64,000 nt of DNA from Trichopria drosophilae (lineage: Eukaryota > Arthropoda > Insecta > Hymenoptera > Diapriidae). Both the position numbers and the translations under genes were made by a program. The notes below the pieces were generated by a model. It was not told the DNA's origin, did not search any database, and was given only the letters and a program-made list of their open reading frames with translations. This document shows positions 22,512-32,696 of the stretch, piece after piece (position 1 is the stretch's first letter; every line of letters starts with the position of its first letter). The stretch lies in contig CM059584.1 in NCBI GenBank assembly GCA_030407085.1, forward strand, positions 121,310,501-121,374,500, in the 5' to 3' direction.

Positions 22512-24443
22512 TCAGTTAGAGTCTATGGTACCATAAGTATGATTGGGCGCCATTTTGTTTATTAAACGATCTGAACACCATCGGGGGTTTATCGTGATAT
22601 AGAAATATAGAGCTAGAAGTAATATAAAGATGAATCCTATAATTATAATCCAGACATGATGGATTGGTGTTTTAGATTTAAGATGGTCCGGAATTGGACT
22701 GGGAATTTCTCCGCTGGCATTTGTGGGATTGAGACGGTATGAGACGGCTATATTCGCAAATTGTCCCTGCAGATTGACGTCATCGTCATGTGCCACCATA
22801 GATGCGATATAATGGTCTTTGAATTCAAAAATCTTCTTGTGGATTGAAAATCCACGCCCATATTTTGTTATAGTGCCATTGGATAGGTAAAATATCATAG
22901 ACTCTATCTGACCGTCACCACCAACTTCCATTTTCATAATTCGGTTATTTCCAAGAATTAGTTTCCTAGAGTTTCCTTGTTCGCTACCTAACGTGTAAAT
23001 GTTATTTCCTTCAAATGTAAGAACTATTCCACCTATATAACCTGGAATGCCTTCGTAAATTTCTAAAGACTCGAGCCGAGCTACATTATTTGTTGACAAT
23101 TTGGGCGGTGTTAATGGTGGATTCCCAAATAATACTAATGCTTGCAAGTATAACTTTGGTGTCGTACGACCAAAATACTCCGAGTAAACAATAGCATTGT
23201 TTTCCATTTTATTATTTAGATTAATACTTCCATTGACAAGTTTGTCAGCAGCTCGGTGCCAATCATCAAAATACTCCAGAGCGGTTACACCTATATTACT
23301 TCTAACTTGCATCATGTCATTGAACATATCATTTGGATTATTGGTATCATATATTTTATCTATAGCAATATTCTGAGTGTTTGTAGCATGTTTTATCGCT
23401 TCCGTTACAATATTTTTAATTTTGGTTTGAAGATACGTTGCATCGTTTTCACTCAAGCCAAGCTTAGACTTGTACGCCAGTCCAAGTCCGTAATACGCCA
23501 ATTTCATATTTACGACACTCACAAATAAAGGAAGAATGTGATAATTCACTTCTCCATTATCCGGTGAATCTCGAGTGTCAAACTGAAATTTCATTTCATA
23601 TCCAATCAATATTTGTGCGAGTGTCAAATATATCCGCTTGGCCTGTTCTGGATCACCGTTTTTATCTCCCAATACTTCACAAACATCTTGTATTTTCTCT
23701 CTTAGGGGTTTTATATCGGATTCTAACAACATTTCTATTATGTCGAATTTGGCTTTTTTAATTTCTTGTCTGACTTTCTCCTTAACTTCATCCCAAACAC
23801 TTTCCTTATCAGGAGGTGGGAAGAACAAATTCATAAGGACTTCTAGTGCAAATTTTACTTCAGGAATGGGAATCACGTCGAATATTCGTTTGTTTAGTTC
23901 CATGTTAACAAATAACCTAATTAATGTTGCAACATCAAAATTTAATCTCGTTTCTGCGGTAATAGCCGGATTTGAATAGGAGAATCTTCCTGTCCTATCA
24001 GAACCACGAACCGCATAAAATACCGCTCTTCTTTGATTCTCATTATATGCAAATGGTGTTAAGCACGTGGAACCTCGGACTTCACCACAATTCAAGGTTT
24101 CGTCAGATCCAGATTCAAAAGGTTTGATGGTTTGTATATGATAGTCCCAAAACGTCCAACCATACGTTGATGACATTATCAACGGTTCTTTACCAATGTT
24201 TACTATGCGAATATCTGGTGTCTTGCCTATGGTAGAATCAAGACGCAGTCTTCTTTCCATAACTCCAGGGTTTACAGCACCGATAAAGAAATCCGAATTG
24301 AATGTCTCGCCATATGATTCTGAAATTTGAATTTTGTTAATAATGTCATTAAATTTAAAAGCTTGATTTGGATACCAAGTGAGAAACTCATAGAACGCTT
24401 GTACTTTATCCAGATTTTCCAATACTCTGTGAAAAACTGGCAT
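22512..24443 (-). CDS. Endotoxin-like helical domain, jacalin-like domain, membrane anchor
   Basis: Intact uninterrupted 643-residue ORF; the ATG context (GCAATATG) is reasonable and an in-frame TAA lies about 25 codons upstream. Residues 1-190 are unrecognised. Residues about 195-400 resemble the delta-endotoxin (Cry) N-terminal pore-forming helical bundle. An amphipathic DEVKEKVRQEIKKAKFD stretch is followed by the hydrophobic central-helix pattern HILPLFVSVVNMKLAYYG, then KLGLSEND and a VRSNIGVTALEYFDDW last-helix pattern. Residues about 455-570 resemble a jacalin-like beta-prism (IGGIVLTFEGN, GGDGQIESMIFYLSNGT). Residues 596-617 are a clear transmembrane helix, followed by a 26-residue tail with a YGTI (YxxPhi-type) motif. 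There is no signal peptide at this start, so an upstream exon may be missing. The assignment is by pattern memory. The family kills host cells by forming pores, but a tethered eukaryotic version could have another role (gut, immunity, venom). Likely horizontal origin is an inference. Confidence 0.72.
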   Translation of the reverse strand: MPVFHRVLENLDKVQAFYEFLTWYPNQAFKFNDIINKIQISESYGETFNSDFFIGAVNPGVMERRLRLDSTIGKTPDIRIVNIGKEPLIMSSTYGWTFWDYHIQTIKPFESGSDETLNCGEVRGSTCLTPFAYNENQRRAVFYAVRGSDRTGRFSYSNPAITAETRLNFDVATLIRLFVNMELNKRIFDVIPIPEVKFALEVLMNLFFPPPDKESVWDEVKEKVRQEIKKAKFDIIEMLLESDIKPLREKIQDVCEVLGDKNGDPEQAKRIYLTLAQILIGYEMKFQFDTRDSPDNGEVNYHILPLFVSVVNMKLAYYGLGLAYKSKLGLSENDATYLQTKIKNIVTEAIKHATNTQNIAIDKIYDTNNPNDMFNDMMQVRSNIGVTALEYFDDWHRAADKLVNGSINLNNKMENNAIVYSEYFGRTTPKLYLQALVLFGNPPLTPPKLSTNNVARLESLEIYEGIPGYIGGIVLTFEGNNIYTLGSEQGNSRKLILGNNRIMKMEVGGDGQIESMIFYLSNGTITKYGRGFSIHKKIFEFKDHYIASMVAHDDDVNLQGQFANIAVSYRLNPTNASGEIPSPIPDHLKSKTPIHHVWIIIIGFIFILLLALYFYITINPRWCSDRLINKMAPNHTYGTIDSN

Positions 24444-24691
24444 ATTGCAAGACTTGGCGAGAAATTTTATTGGAAAAATTACTGAAATTCGCTGTAGTAA
24501 CCATGTTTACAAGTTTCATCCTGAAGGTAGAAAATTTGGACGCACCTTTGTAACTTCTTTTCGAAAAGCCGTAAAAAAATATGAAAATAAGTCAAGATCG
24601 ACATTTCTGGTTCGAAGTTAAAATTATTCGGTGATTGTGAAGAAAAAAGTTAAGATTTTGTTTTCATGTCGCGTCATTTTTTGTAGCTCTT

Positions 24692-25323
24692 TTAACCCTT
24701 TGCGGCATGGTGGTAGCCCAGATTACCACCTTTTTTATTCACAACTTTTCTCTATAGTTTCAATGCTTTCAAAGCAATATTCAAACAATCTTTTTATAAT
24801 GATAGATGGGGCTTTTTGGTACGTAACGAAAAGGATAATAAATGTAATTACGCAAAATTATTAACAATTATAAATAAATAAATTTAAAAAAACGTCGATT
24901 TTTTAGAAAGAAATCATTTTTGAACGAACTAAAGGGTAAATTAGAACCAAATTTGGTACTCGGAGGTTTTTGAGGTCGCAGATTACGAATTTGAAGTCGG
25001 CTTTGAGAAATTCAAAATGGCCGACCGAAAAGTGAAAAATTACCGGATATTGATGTACCGTCGCTGATTTCGAATATGATCACAGTTTATACATTTAACA
25101 TTCAGAGTACATAGAGTATCCAATGTTATCTAGATCAAGTAAATTTTCACCGAGTTTCATCGAGTTTGTGTAATTTTTCGCATTTTGGTCGGCCATCTTG
25201 AATCCGCCATTTTGAATTTTCAAAATCTGACTTCAGATTCGTAATCAGCGACTCCGAAAACCCCCGAGTAACAATTTTCAGCTGTTTTCCGTGTAAAGAA
25301 AAATGTATGCCGCAAAGGGTTAA
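24692..25323. mobile_element. piggyBac-like MITE, TTAA duplication
   Basis: TTAA is present at both ends (24692-24695, 25320-25323). The termini are CCCTTTGCGGCAT and ATGCCGCAAAGGG. The CCC start next to TTAA is the signature of the piggyBac superfamily. Inside are longer subterminal inverted repeats: GGTACTCGGAGGTTTTTGAG on the left against CGAAAACCCCCGAGTAAC on the right, and CAAAATGGCCGACC against GGTCGGCCAT. 624 bp between duplications and no transposase, so it is non-autonomous. It begins about 250 bp upstream of the endotoxin-like ATG and may sit in that gene's promoter or 5' intron. Confidence 0.82.
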
Positions 25324-25756
25324 AAAAATGTTAGCTGCAATGGCCACAAGTTCTAATTTTGTACTTTTTCGCATATCTGTCGATTACACATTTTACATCT
25401 TTGCCCAACGAATTTTTAGATGATATTTTATACACGTTTAATAGCTGATCTAAATTTATCGTTTCCGAATAGATCCTTTACTATGGAAAAAGAAGTGATT
25501 AAAAAATTTTCTATTTCTTACACGTCCTTGTAATTAATGAAAATAATACCCTTATAATCGACTCTCTTATAAATTAAAAAAAAAACTTCTTAACATAGCT
25601 AAATAAAGATAATGGTTTTCCTTCTTATACAATTAAAGTATATATCAGAACTGGAGTTTATAAAGCCCAACAACTGAAAAAGAATTGAATCCGGAATCTG
25701 TCCATTTTCGTATTAAATACGTTTCAATTCTTTCTAATCCTATAGTAAAAAAAAAC

Positions 25757-25828
25757 TGTTCCAACCGAGAATCGAACCCCGGTCCCCCGCGCAGCACTTC
25801 CGCGCCATAACCACTCAACTACAGCTAT
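25757..25828 (-). ncRNA. tRNA-derived Pol III unit (SINE or tRNA pseudogene)
   Basis: On the minus strand an A box (TAGTTGAGTGGTTATGG) is followed by a B box (GGGTTCGATTCTCGG) at normal tRNA spacing. The T arm folds (CCGGG/CTCGG) and a GCGCG/TGCGC anticodon-type stem is present. A run of T follows within 10 bases as a Pol III terminator. However, the acceptor arm hardly pairs and the anticodon loop (GAAGTGC) lacks the universal U33, so this is not a functional tRNA. It is best read as a tRNA-derived SINE head or a pseudogene. The neighbouring GC-richer sequence at 25855-25985 may be part of the same repeat. Confidence 0.55.
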
Positions 25829-26702
25829 TGTTATGAAATAAAGTAAAAACTAGATGCCTTCGACCTGGGTGCCTACAATTTTGGCTAAATTCGTATTGCA
25901 GTTCCCTGATGAAGGGCTGATGCTTCCGGGAATATTCCCATTTTAACACTGCCAGGAAAGAAGGCGGCAGAGGGTAGTTCTAGCATCGTTAGGTTCAAGT
26001 AGTTTCTATACATATATTGTAACAATACCCTGCTTAAAAAAGTGGATAGAAAAGGAAAGGAATTTTATGAATACTTTTGTATCCTCTTTTTGTCACGATT
26101 TTATTTAATACATTTCTATCCCAATCAGAGTGGATCGAAAGGGATAAGATACAACGTATATTTTTGTATCCTAATCCTATCAAATTAGAAATATCATCCA
26201 CTATAAAATTTTTTGTTCTCTTTTTATAAAAATATTAATTTTGTTCTTATTTTATTATCGTTTTATTTAATTTTATTAGTTTTTTAAATTGTTAAGATGA
26301 TTTAATTATCTTAAAACAAGCTGTTCTCTCATGCGGTCAAGATCCAGTCGTAGTCCACTGCGTGCGGCGCTTAACAATAAATAGCGAACACGCGCGACAC
26401 CGACCATCGGTCTACCACTGTTGAACACCATTTATAACATAAACTGATATTTGTGTTTCCCGCAGTGCACAATATTAAAACCGTACTCGCTTTTATAAAT
26501 TTTTCAGGGATTTTCGAGATTATCAGCAGAAGGTAGAGTTCGATAAAGACCTGCATGAATTTTGAAAATTTCAAAAATTAAAAATTAATAAATATAATAT
26601 TCTGAGAATATGCACAGGATATACGTTAGGCGTGTTTACTTTTAATTCTTAAGTATGGAAAATTTTGATTTAGTTTGGGATATGTGGGTAATAGACGATA
26701 TT

Positions 26703-27037
26703 GGAAATAAATATAATATTTTTTTCGATATTTTAAGAATATGTTTAGAATATACAAAATATTATATGATGTTTATGATATTCTGAGTATATTCTGAGAA
26801 TATTACGGATATTCAAAGAAGATTTTTATATGAGTTTCGAATATGCGGCGAATATTATATGTTATCTGAGAATATATGAAATTTGAAATAAATACAATAT
26901 TCTGAGAATATGTTTAGAATATAGGAAATGTTATATGCTGTTTACGATATTCTGAGTATATTCTGAGAATATTATGCATATTCACGGGAGATTTTCGTAT
27001 GAATTTCGAATATACAGTGAATATCATGTGTTATCTG
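26703..27037 (+). repeat. Internal tandem duplication, about 180 bp unit
   Basis: Two copies, starting at about 26703 and 26883, share GAAATAAATA-AATATT, AGAATATGTTTAGAATATA, GATATTCTGAGTATATTCTG and ATTTCGAATATNCNGNGAAT. A shorter trace of the same sequence occurs at 26590. It lies inside the TA-flanked composite element, just before its central palindrome. Confidence 0.65.
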
Positions 27038-27039
27038 GG

Positions 27040-27332
27040 TTAGTAACCCTATTCCTTTCTGGATTGCCAGCCCCCGAAATTTAATACTCTTTTATCCCAT
27101 GAAAGTATACAAATTCTTTACATACTAATCCTGATCAACTGTTGTTGCCTGAATACTTTTCTACTCAATTAAAGTATGAAAATCCTTTCCATGTATACTT
27201 TAATTGAATAGAAAAGTATTCAGGCAATAAAAGTTGATCAGGATTAGTATGTAAAGAATTTGTATACTTTCATGGGATAGAAGAGTATTAAATTCCAGGG
27301 GCTGGCAACCCAGAAAGGAATAGAATTACTAA
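27040..27332. repeat. Near-perfect palindrome, arms of about 140 bp
   Basis: The left arm begins TTAGTAACCCTATTCCTTTC and the right arm ends GAAAGGAATAGAATTACTAA. The arms match nearly base for base, meeting around 27190 at ATGTATACTTTAATTGA and its complement. Differences are a handful of substitutions and small gaps. The near-identity of the arms and the very short spacer indicate a young structure, or one kept alike by conversion. It sits nested in the TA-flanked element. Confidence 0.85.
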
Positions 27333-27624
27333 GGATTGCATTTGTATCCGTTTTAAGACTAACAAAGTATAAGAATGAAATTTTTATTGATGGGGATACA
27401 GTTTGTATCCGTTTTTCGGATTCATATTGATAAAAGTGTAAGTGGGATACATGTGGATAAAAATGGATAAACTTAGACTGTATATGGTGTATAAAGATAG
27501 GATAAGAATGGAAAGGATTCTCTTACTGTGACAAAATTAGGATTCAAAGTAATAGGATTCGCGCAGAAAATCAATACTTTTCTTTCCTTTTCTATCCCCT
27601 TTTTTTAACAGGGTATCTTGTTCC

Positions 27625-28078
27625 TTAAATAGGGTGAATATGCCAATGAATGGACGGTTAAACATTTTTCACACTTTGATCGATTGTAACTTTTGAATTC
27701 TTTTATGAAAATTTAATTATGATACCACCATTAGAATCATTAGAATCTGCTCTTTATGACCATGTAGTTCAACCATTGATTTTATTTAATTATTAACCTC
27801 GTCTTCATACGTTTGTAAAAAAATCCGCTAAACCCCAATGAATAGACGGGTTAAATAAAATGGGACGTTTTCAGTACCAGTTTTGGATGGCTTTAAAACT
27901 TTGCTTTGATTTTACAAAATAATAAACACTGTAAATATTGTTTTGAATGTTCAAAGAACATAAAAATATGTATTTTGTTGCATGTTGTGCGTCATACATT
28001 CATAAGAAATAGAAATATGTAGAAAATCGTCCATTCATTGGTTGTCGTCCATTCATTGGCATATTCACGCTATATTAA
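27625..28078. mobile_element. TTAA-flanked MITE with AATGAATGGACG motifs
   Basis: Left end TTAAATAGGGTGAATATGCC, right end the complement of TTAATATAGCGTGAATATGC; the inverted repeat continues through CAATGAATGGACG. TTAA at both outer ends suggests a piggyBac-like duplication. The word CCAATGAATGGACG or a near variant occurs four times (two at the right end, one internal near 27836). 454 bp, no ORF. It starts only about 10 bp after the end of the previous TIR element. Confidence 0.65.
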
Positions 28079-28101
28079 AATTGAAAATGAGCATTTTCAA
28101 A

Positions 28102-28678
28102 ACTTCGACCCCGACCGCAGATCAGCCGAAGCACGTCTTGTTCACACTGACCGAGTTTTTGACAGGTCGGGTTGCAGGAAATAAATTTTTTTATATGTGG
28201 GATACTTCGGTTTCCGTTTTTTACGGCATTATCGTTGATTTTACGAAAAAATGATTACAACCTTTTTTGTAGAGTTTGTAGATGTTCTATATTTTTTGTT
28301 TGAAACATTTTTTTGTACGATTTGTATTTTTTGTTAAAAAATGGAAAAAAACGCGTTTTTTGCGCGTTTTTTTGTTAAACCTCCCCATAATCTAATATGC
28401 ATTGTCTCCAATAACCAATCAGATCTAAGTTTGGCCAAGAGAAATCCAAATTCGTTTGTACTTTTTAAATTCGTCTTGCCACTCGCGAGATATCGCGTAT
28501 ACAAAATTTTGCCCACGGTCGGACGGACGTACAATCTAACGGACACCAATTTTTTTATTGTTGCTTTGGGTTCCTTAGGGCCTGAAACGTCGACATTTGA
28601 TGAAAAACTATAGGGTAATTTTTTGGCGGGAACTGACCAAATTCAATACTTCGCCAGACCTGTGGTCTGGGTCGAAGT
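28102..28678. mobile_element. TIR element, ACTTCGACCC termini
   Basis: The left end ACTTCGACCCCGACCGCAG is the inverted match of the right end CTGTGGTCTGGGTCGAAGT. 577 bp. The interior has an odd CGCGTTTTTTGCGCG stretch near 28350. On the minus strand at 28334-28549 there is an open frame whose peptide has a repetitive SVRLYVRPTVG start, which looks like translated repeat rather than a known protein. It follows within 25 bp of the TTAA-flanked element. No clear target duplication was seen. Confidence 0.6.
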
Positions 28679-29375
28679 AATAACGAATAGTTGAAACAGG
28701 GAGTATTTTCTAGATATAATATATATACATAGTTTTGTTTATAAAAAGTGCATCGAAGTTTTATTCCATTGTTTGATAATACTTAAAAAAAATAGATATG
28801 TGGATACATTATTGTGTCGTGTCATCAAATTTAAAATTATCTACAAATTGCATGGTCCAAGTAAATTAATTATTTATCAGACTGATCAATTTATTGACTA
28901 TTTTAGTAATAATATTATTAATAATCATGTAGATCGCAAATTCATAAATATTAGTGTAAATTTAAAAAATAAAGTAATTACTTAAAAACGAATACTATTT
29001 AGCCACTACATCTTCAAAATTTAATTCGCTCGTCTAACGCTAATTGGCGAATGCAGTTATAAATAATATGGAAATGCATTTTTGGGAAATGGATATAGAT
29101 TCTATCCTTTACTGAATTCCATATATATTATTCACTAATATCATTCTAACATTATGATTTCAAGTGTACAGAGGCTTCATTATAATGTTCATTTTTAGAT
29201 TCAGTTTTCATTTGCCGTTTGAAATTTGCATTATATTGACGACAATAATACTACATTAAACTAACATAGTTAAATTAATATACTGCTGTGGTGTTACAAA
29301 TCAATGGACGAAAAAATAAAGAATTAAAACCCCGTCCTTTAGATAATAGATTTTACTCTAGTACTTTCGCGCCCA
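28679..29375. other. No recognisable gene
   Basis: AT-rich intergenic sequence between the MITE block and the 82-84 bp tandem array. One 70-codon open frame at 28773-28985 has low-complexity Asn/Ile/Lys content and is not supported as a gene. Confidence 0.4.
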
Positions 29376-29712
29376 ATGGAATTCGACCAGATGTACACAT
29401 CAAATTGCAGCACGTCAAAATTTTGACGAAATATTGAAAAGAATTATCCTTGCTTGATTGAAATTCGTCAGAAAGTATAGTGTCGAATTGAAACGCGTTG
29501 GAATTTTTACGAAGTATTCAAAAGAATTATCGTTGATTTATCGAAATTCGTCCGAACGTATAGGATGGAACTGAAACGCGTCGAAACTTAGAGGAAGTAT
29601 TGAAAATATTTATTATGGCTTTAGGTAAATACGACCGGCCGTATTGGAGCAAATTGAACTACGTTAAAATTTTGACGAAGTATTGAAATTAATTATCGGC
29701 TTCAATTATGGC
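29376..29712 (+). repeat. Tandem array, 82-84 bp unit, four copies
   Basis: The landmark ACGTCAAAATTTTGACGAA..ATTGAAAAGAATTATC recurs at about 29412, 29497, 29579 and 29661 with substitutions (GCGTTGGAATTTTTACGAAG and so on). Each is followed by an AAATTCGTC-GAA block. Spacings of 84, 82 and 82 bp show a regular unit. It lies about 270 bp before the Penelope-like remnant on the same strand. No coding potential. Confidence 0.7.
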
Positions 29713-29977
29713 TTTAGTGAAATTTATTCAGACGTTGTGCGGCAAATTAATATTATTAGTGAAATGAGTCAATTTCATTTTCAAATTGATTCGAATTAAA
29801 TGGAAGTCATTCTATTCTAAAATGCCGCATTGTATCGTATTAACGGAATTAAAACGAATTATATAGAATTAAAATAAAACAATTTCAATTCGAAAATGGA
29901 CAGATTCCAGATTGAAAATTTGTTTGTTCTATTCTTTTCCAGTTGTTGGGAGTATATAACTTTACCAAATACATCAA

Positions 29978-30496
29978 ATTATGAAAAGTTTAAAAAAACC
30001 ATCAGCATTCCCATATATTAAAGATTTTCCCGGAAATATGAGGTATCACTTTAAAGATCAACAAATAAAAATTTAATTCAAACTTACTAATACCATAATA
30101 GGTGGAATTAAACCTTTTAAACACAAACTTGACACCTTATCTTTAGAAAATGTAATTTATGAAATTAAATGCAAAGATTGTAATGGTGTTTATATTCGAA
30201 AAACAGGTAGATTACTTAAAAAGAGAATTCGTGAGCATATTAAAAATATTGAAGAAGATGAAGAAAAGGACACAGGACGAACAATGCGTAGAATAAGTAA
30301 CAATCATATTTTCGATTTTAAAAATGTTAAAATATTAGCAATAAAAAGAAGTTCACATAAAGGCAGACATATGGAAAATTATTTTATTAAAAAAAATTGT
30401 ATTTCCTTAAATGTTAGTTTTAAAAAATCAAATTTACCTTATTTTAAAATTTTTAATTTTAAACTTAATAATCATAGATTAAAGAAATTGAAATAA
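29978..30496 (+). pseudogene. Penelope-like element remnant, GIY-YIG endonuclease end
   Basis: A single reading frame runs from 29978 to the stop at 30494-30496, broken only by a TAA at 30074-30076. Before the stop the peptide KPSAFPYIKDFPGNMRYHFK resembles the linker after the reverse transcriptase of Penelope-like elements. After it come TLSLENVIYEIKCKDCNGVY and GRLLKKRIREHIKN, the conserved pattern of their C-terminal GIY-YIG endonuclease (usually VYEIPCxxCxxxYIGxTGR..RIxEH). Here YIG reads YIR, so a catalytic-motif glycine is lost. The reverse transcriptase itself is absent, so this is a 5'-truncated, inactive copy. The following AT-rich Asn/Lys-rich tail (to LNNHRLKKLK) is also typical of these elements. 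Confidence 0.72.
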
Positions 30497-32350
30497 AAAG
30501 TAATAATAAATAATCATAACATTTTCTTTTGCAATAGCCAAATGAAAAATCATTGATTCGAAAGAGAAAAAGTATCGATCTTGATGTATTTTAATTTTGT
30601 TCAAGGCGTTTGAATCAAAAGTTAGAGGGCAGGGCGTTTCGTCCGACAGGTTTATATAATTAGAAATTTTTTAATCTTTGTAGATGCTGAATTCTTTTAC
30701 TTATTTTATGTCAGTTTCGCAAGTTAATTGTAGTTAAAATTTGTCGAATAAATAGAAATGAGTGCAAAAAGAAAAAGAAAATAAAAATATATAATACATA
30801 ATATTAAACTAAAATTTATGTATTATGTTTAAATGTACAAATATATTTCTGATCTAAATGTCTTGTGATGATAACTTGTGTATTAAGTAGACAGGTCACT
30901 TAATAAAACAATGTTTAATGTTGAAATGTTGCAATTGGTTGAAAAGTATAAACAATAAAAAAGATCCTTTTTTTCTGTGTATAAATAAATGTAAAGTTAT
31001 CGTTTGATGTAAACATAACCTATCTAATTGACATCGATCCTTAACAATTATCTACTTTTATGCATAACTTTAAGATGACCAATAACAAAACATATATCAA
31101 CAGATATTCCTATATTTTTAATCTATTATGATGCTAAAGTTCATGAAAATGTTCTTTTTACAAATGGACATTTTAAGTGGTAATATTTTCATAATCAGTA
31201 GGAAGCAATACATCGACGTTACAGATTGCGTGGCGACGAAAATAACATTGTATATTTTTGACCCTTCAAAAATTTAAATATAACAAAAATAAATTGTATT
31301 CCTGTAAAATTTATAAATTTCTTCAATAGTGAAGTACCAAACTTGTAGTAGTACAAATTACTTGTATTAAAAAATACGTCTCACTAATAAATTAAATTAG
31401 ATACGACACAAGGTTTTCAAATGTACTCCACCAACTTTTATAATCACTTTATAATATTACTTTTCCTGACTTGGATTAAAAACAATAAAAATTACTTAAT
31501 CGTAATTGGTTACTAGATAGATTTCAGTATTTACATTTAGTCGCCTAGCCTTCAGACAAGTTCTCTTAGTTCTAAATCTAACATTAACAGTAAAATCTAG
31601 AAAACACTTACGAACGATTAAATATAGTTGCAGTATGACGATTTTCAAACAATATATGAAGTTATTCATGTTGCAATACAAATTCTGTTACACTTCAGGA
31701 ATGGTATACACGAACGGGAGTGAGAATGCTGAGATACTACGTAAACTGTTCGCTCACAAGCACTGTCGAATAAGTATATTTCGAATTCTTGGACAGCTAT
31801 TGTTATCAGACACCAAAGTAGTCAGCATTTTATTACTCATGCGTGAAGTCTGTGGTGAAGAGGTGTGTATTTTCAGCGACCAATCATAAAACGTTTTACT
31901 CTTCAGTGTGTGAAGAAATGTCGTAAAGAAGAATGATTCACTCTATAAAGAGGAAAATAAACAGATTTTTAAAATATATTATTTCGATCTATACCTTTAC
32001 TCGAACCAAAGGAATATATTCCCAGTCTATGTACCCAATTTGGAGCCGATTAATTACAAAATTTTTAATGCTAAACAACAATATTTCTAATTATAAAATA
32101 TCGTAGCAGAAAAGAGTTTTTTTTTTGTTAGTTGAGTAGTTATTTGAAACTATTTTCAGTAAGCTGTATCAGACAAGAACAAGATTTGTTACACCGAAGT
32201 GCTATAAAAAAGTTCCCATATTGTCAGGTAAAACTGTTGCGTATAAAAATTTACACAGATTTTTTAAATCTACACAACTCATTTGATGCCAACTTGAAAG
32301 GGTACTAAAGTAATAATTGACCATTCTAACCAATTATATTTTTTTTGACC
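30497..32350. other. No recognisable gene
   Basis: AT-rich non-coding sequence. A somewhat GC-richer patch at 31690-31890 has an open frame on the plus strand, but its peptide has no recognisable domain and no splice signals support it. Nothing else structured was seen. Confidence 0.4.
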
Positions 32351-32684
32351 TACGTATGCGTAAAATTTGATTTTACGACCGTTTTTGGTGCGTAAATAGT
32401 ATATTACTCAACAAGGGAGGTATACGATTTTTCAAGCGGGAGGGAAGTTGCTGCTAATCCTCCCTTGCGTGAAGAAAATACGATTTTACGCACTCGTGCT
32501 GCCCGGCAATCGTGCGCCGCGGTCATCACTCGTGTGCAACCTGGTATTTAACACACAAAAAAAGCCGCACAAATTTTCCGCATGGTATGTCTAAAAATAC
32601 GGCTCAACACGCGTGCGTAAGAATTTGATCTTACTCATCGGCCTATCAAATCCCATGTTAAAATCAAATTTTACGCACATGTAT
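32351..32684. mobile_element. MITE with TGCGTAAAATTTGATTTTA ends
   Basis: The left end (TATGCGTAAAATTTGATTTT, from 32355) is the inverted match of AAAATCAAATTTTACGCACA at the right end (to about 32680). The core is unusually GC-rich (GCCCGGCAATCGTGCGCCGC) with further inverted words (GGGAGGGAAG..CCTCCC; repeated GTGCGTAA). About 334 bp, no ORF. It ends about 12 bp from the start of the next MITE. Confidence 0.6.
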
Positions 32685-32696
32685 CGAAATGTACTA

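Larger units (their letters stand above)
26028..27613. mobile_element. TA-flanked composite TIR element, 1.59 kb
   Basis: Left end CCCTGCTTAAAAAAGTGGAT, right end the complement of CCCTGTTAAAAAAAGGGGAT; the TIRs continue as AGAAAAGGAAAG for about 36 bp. TA flanks both ends (26026-26027, 27614-27615), consistent with a Tc1/mariner-type duplication. The interior has no transposase. It contains a GC-richer CpG stretch (26325-26410), a tandem duplication (26703-27037) and a long palindrome (27040-27332). Words such as GGATAGAAAAG and ATCCTTTTC recur through it. It appears to be a non-autonomous element that has grown by internal duplication. Confidence 0.72.

Noticed and set aside
25757..25828. 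Functional tRNA gene
   Set aside because: The acceptor arm does not pair and the anticodon loop lacks U33, despite good A and B boxes.
28334..28549. 71-codon minus-strand frame with an RPTVG-like peptide
   Set aside because: It sits inside a TIR element and looks like translated repeat; no domain recognised.
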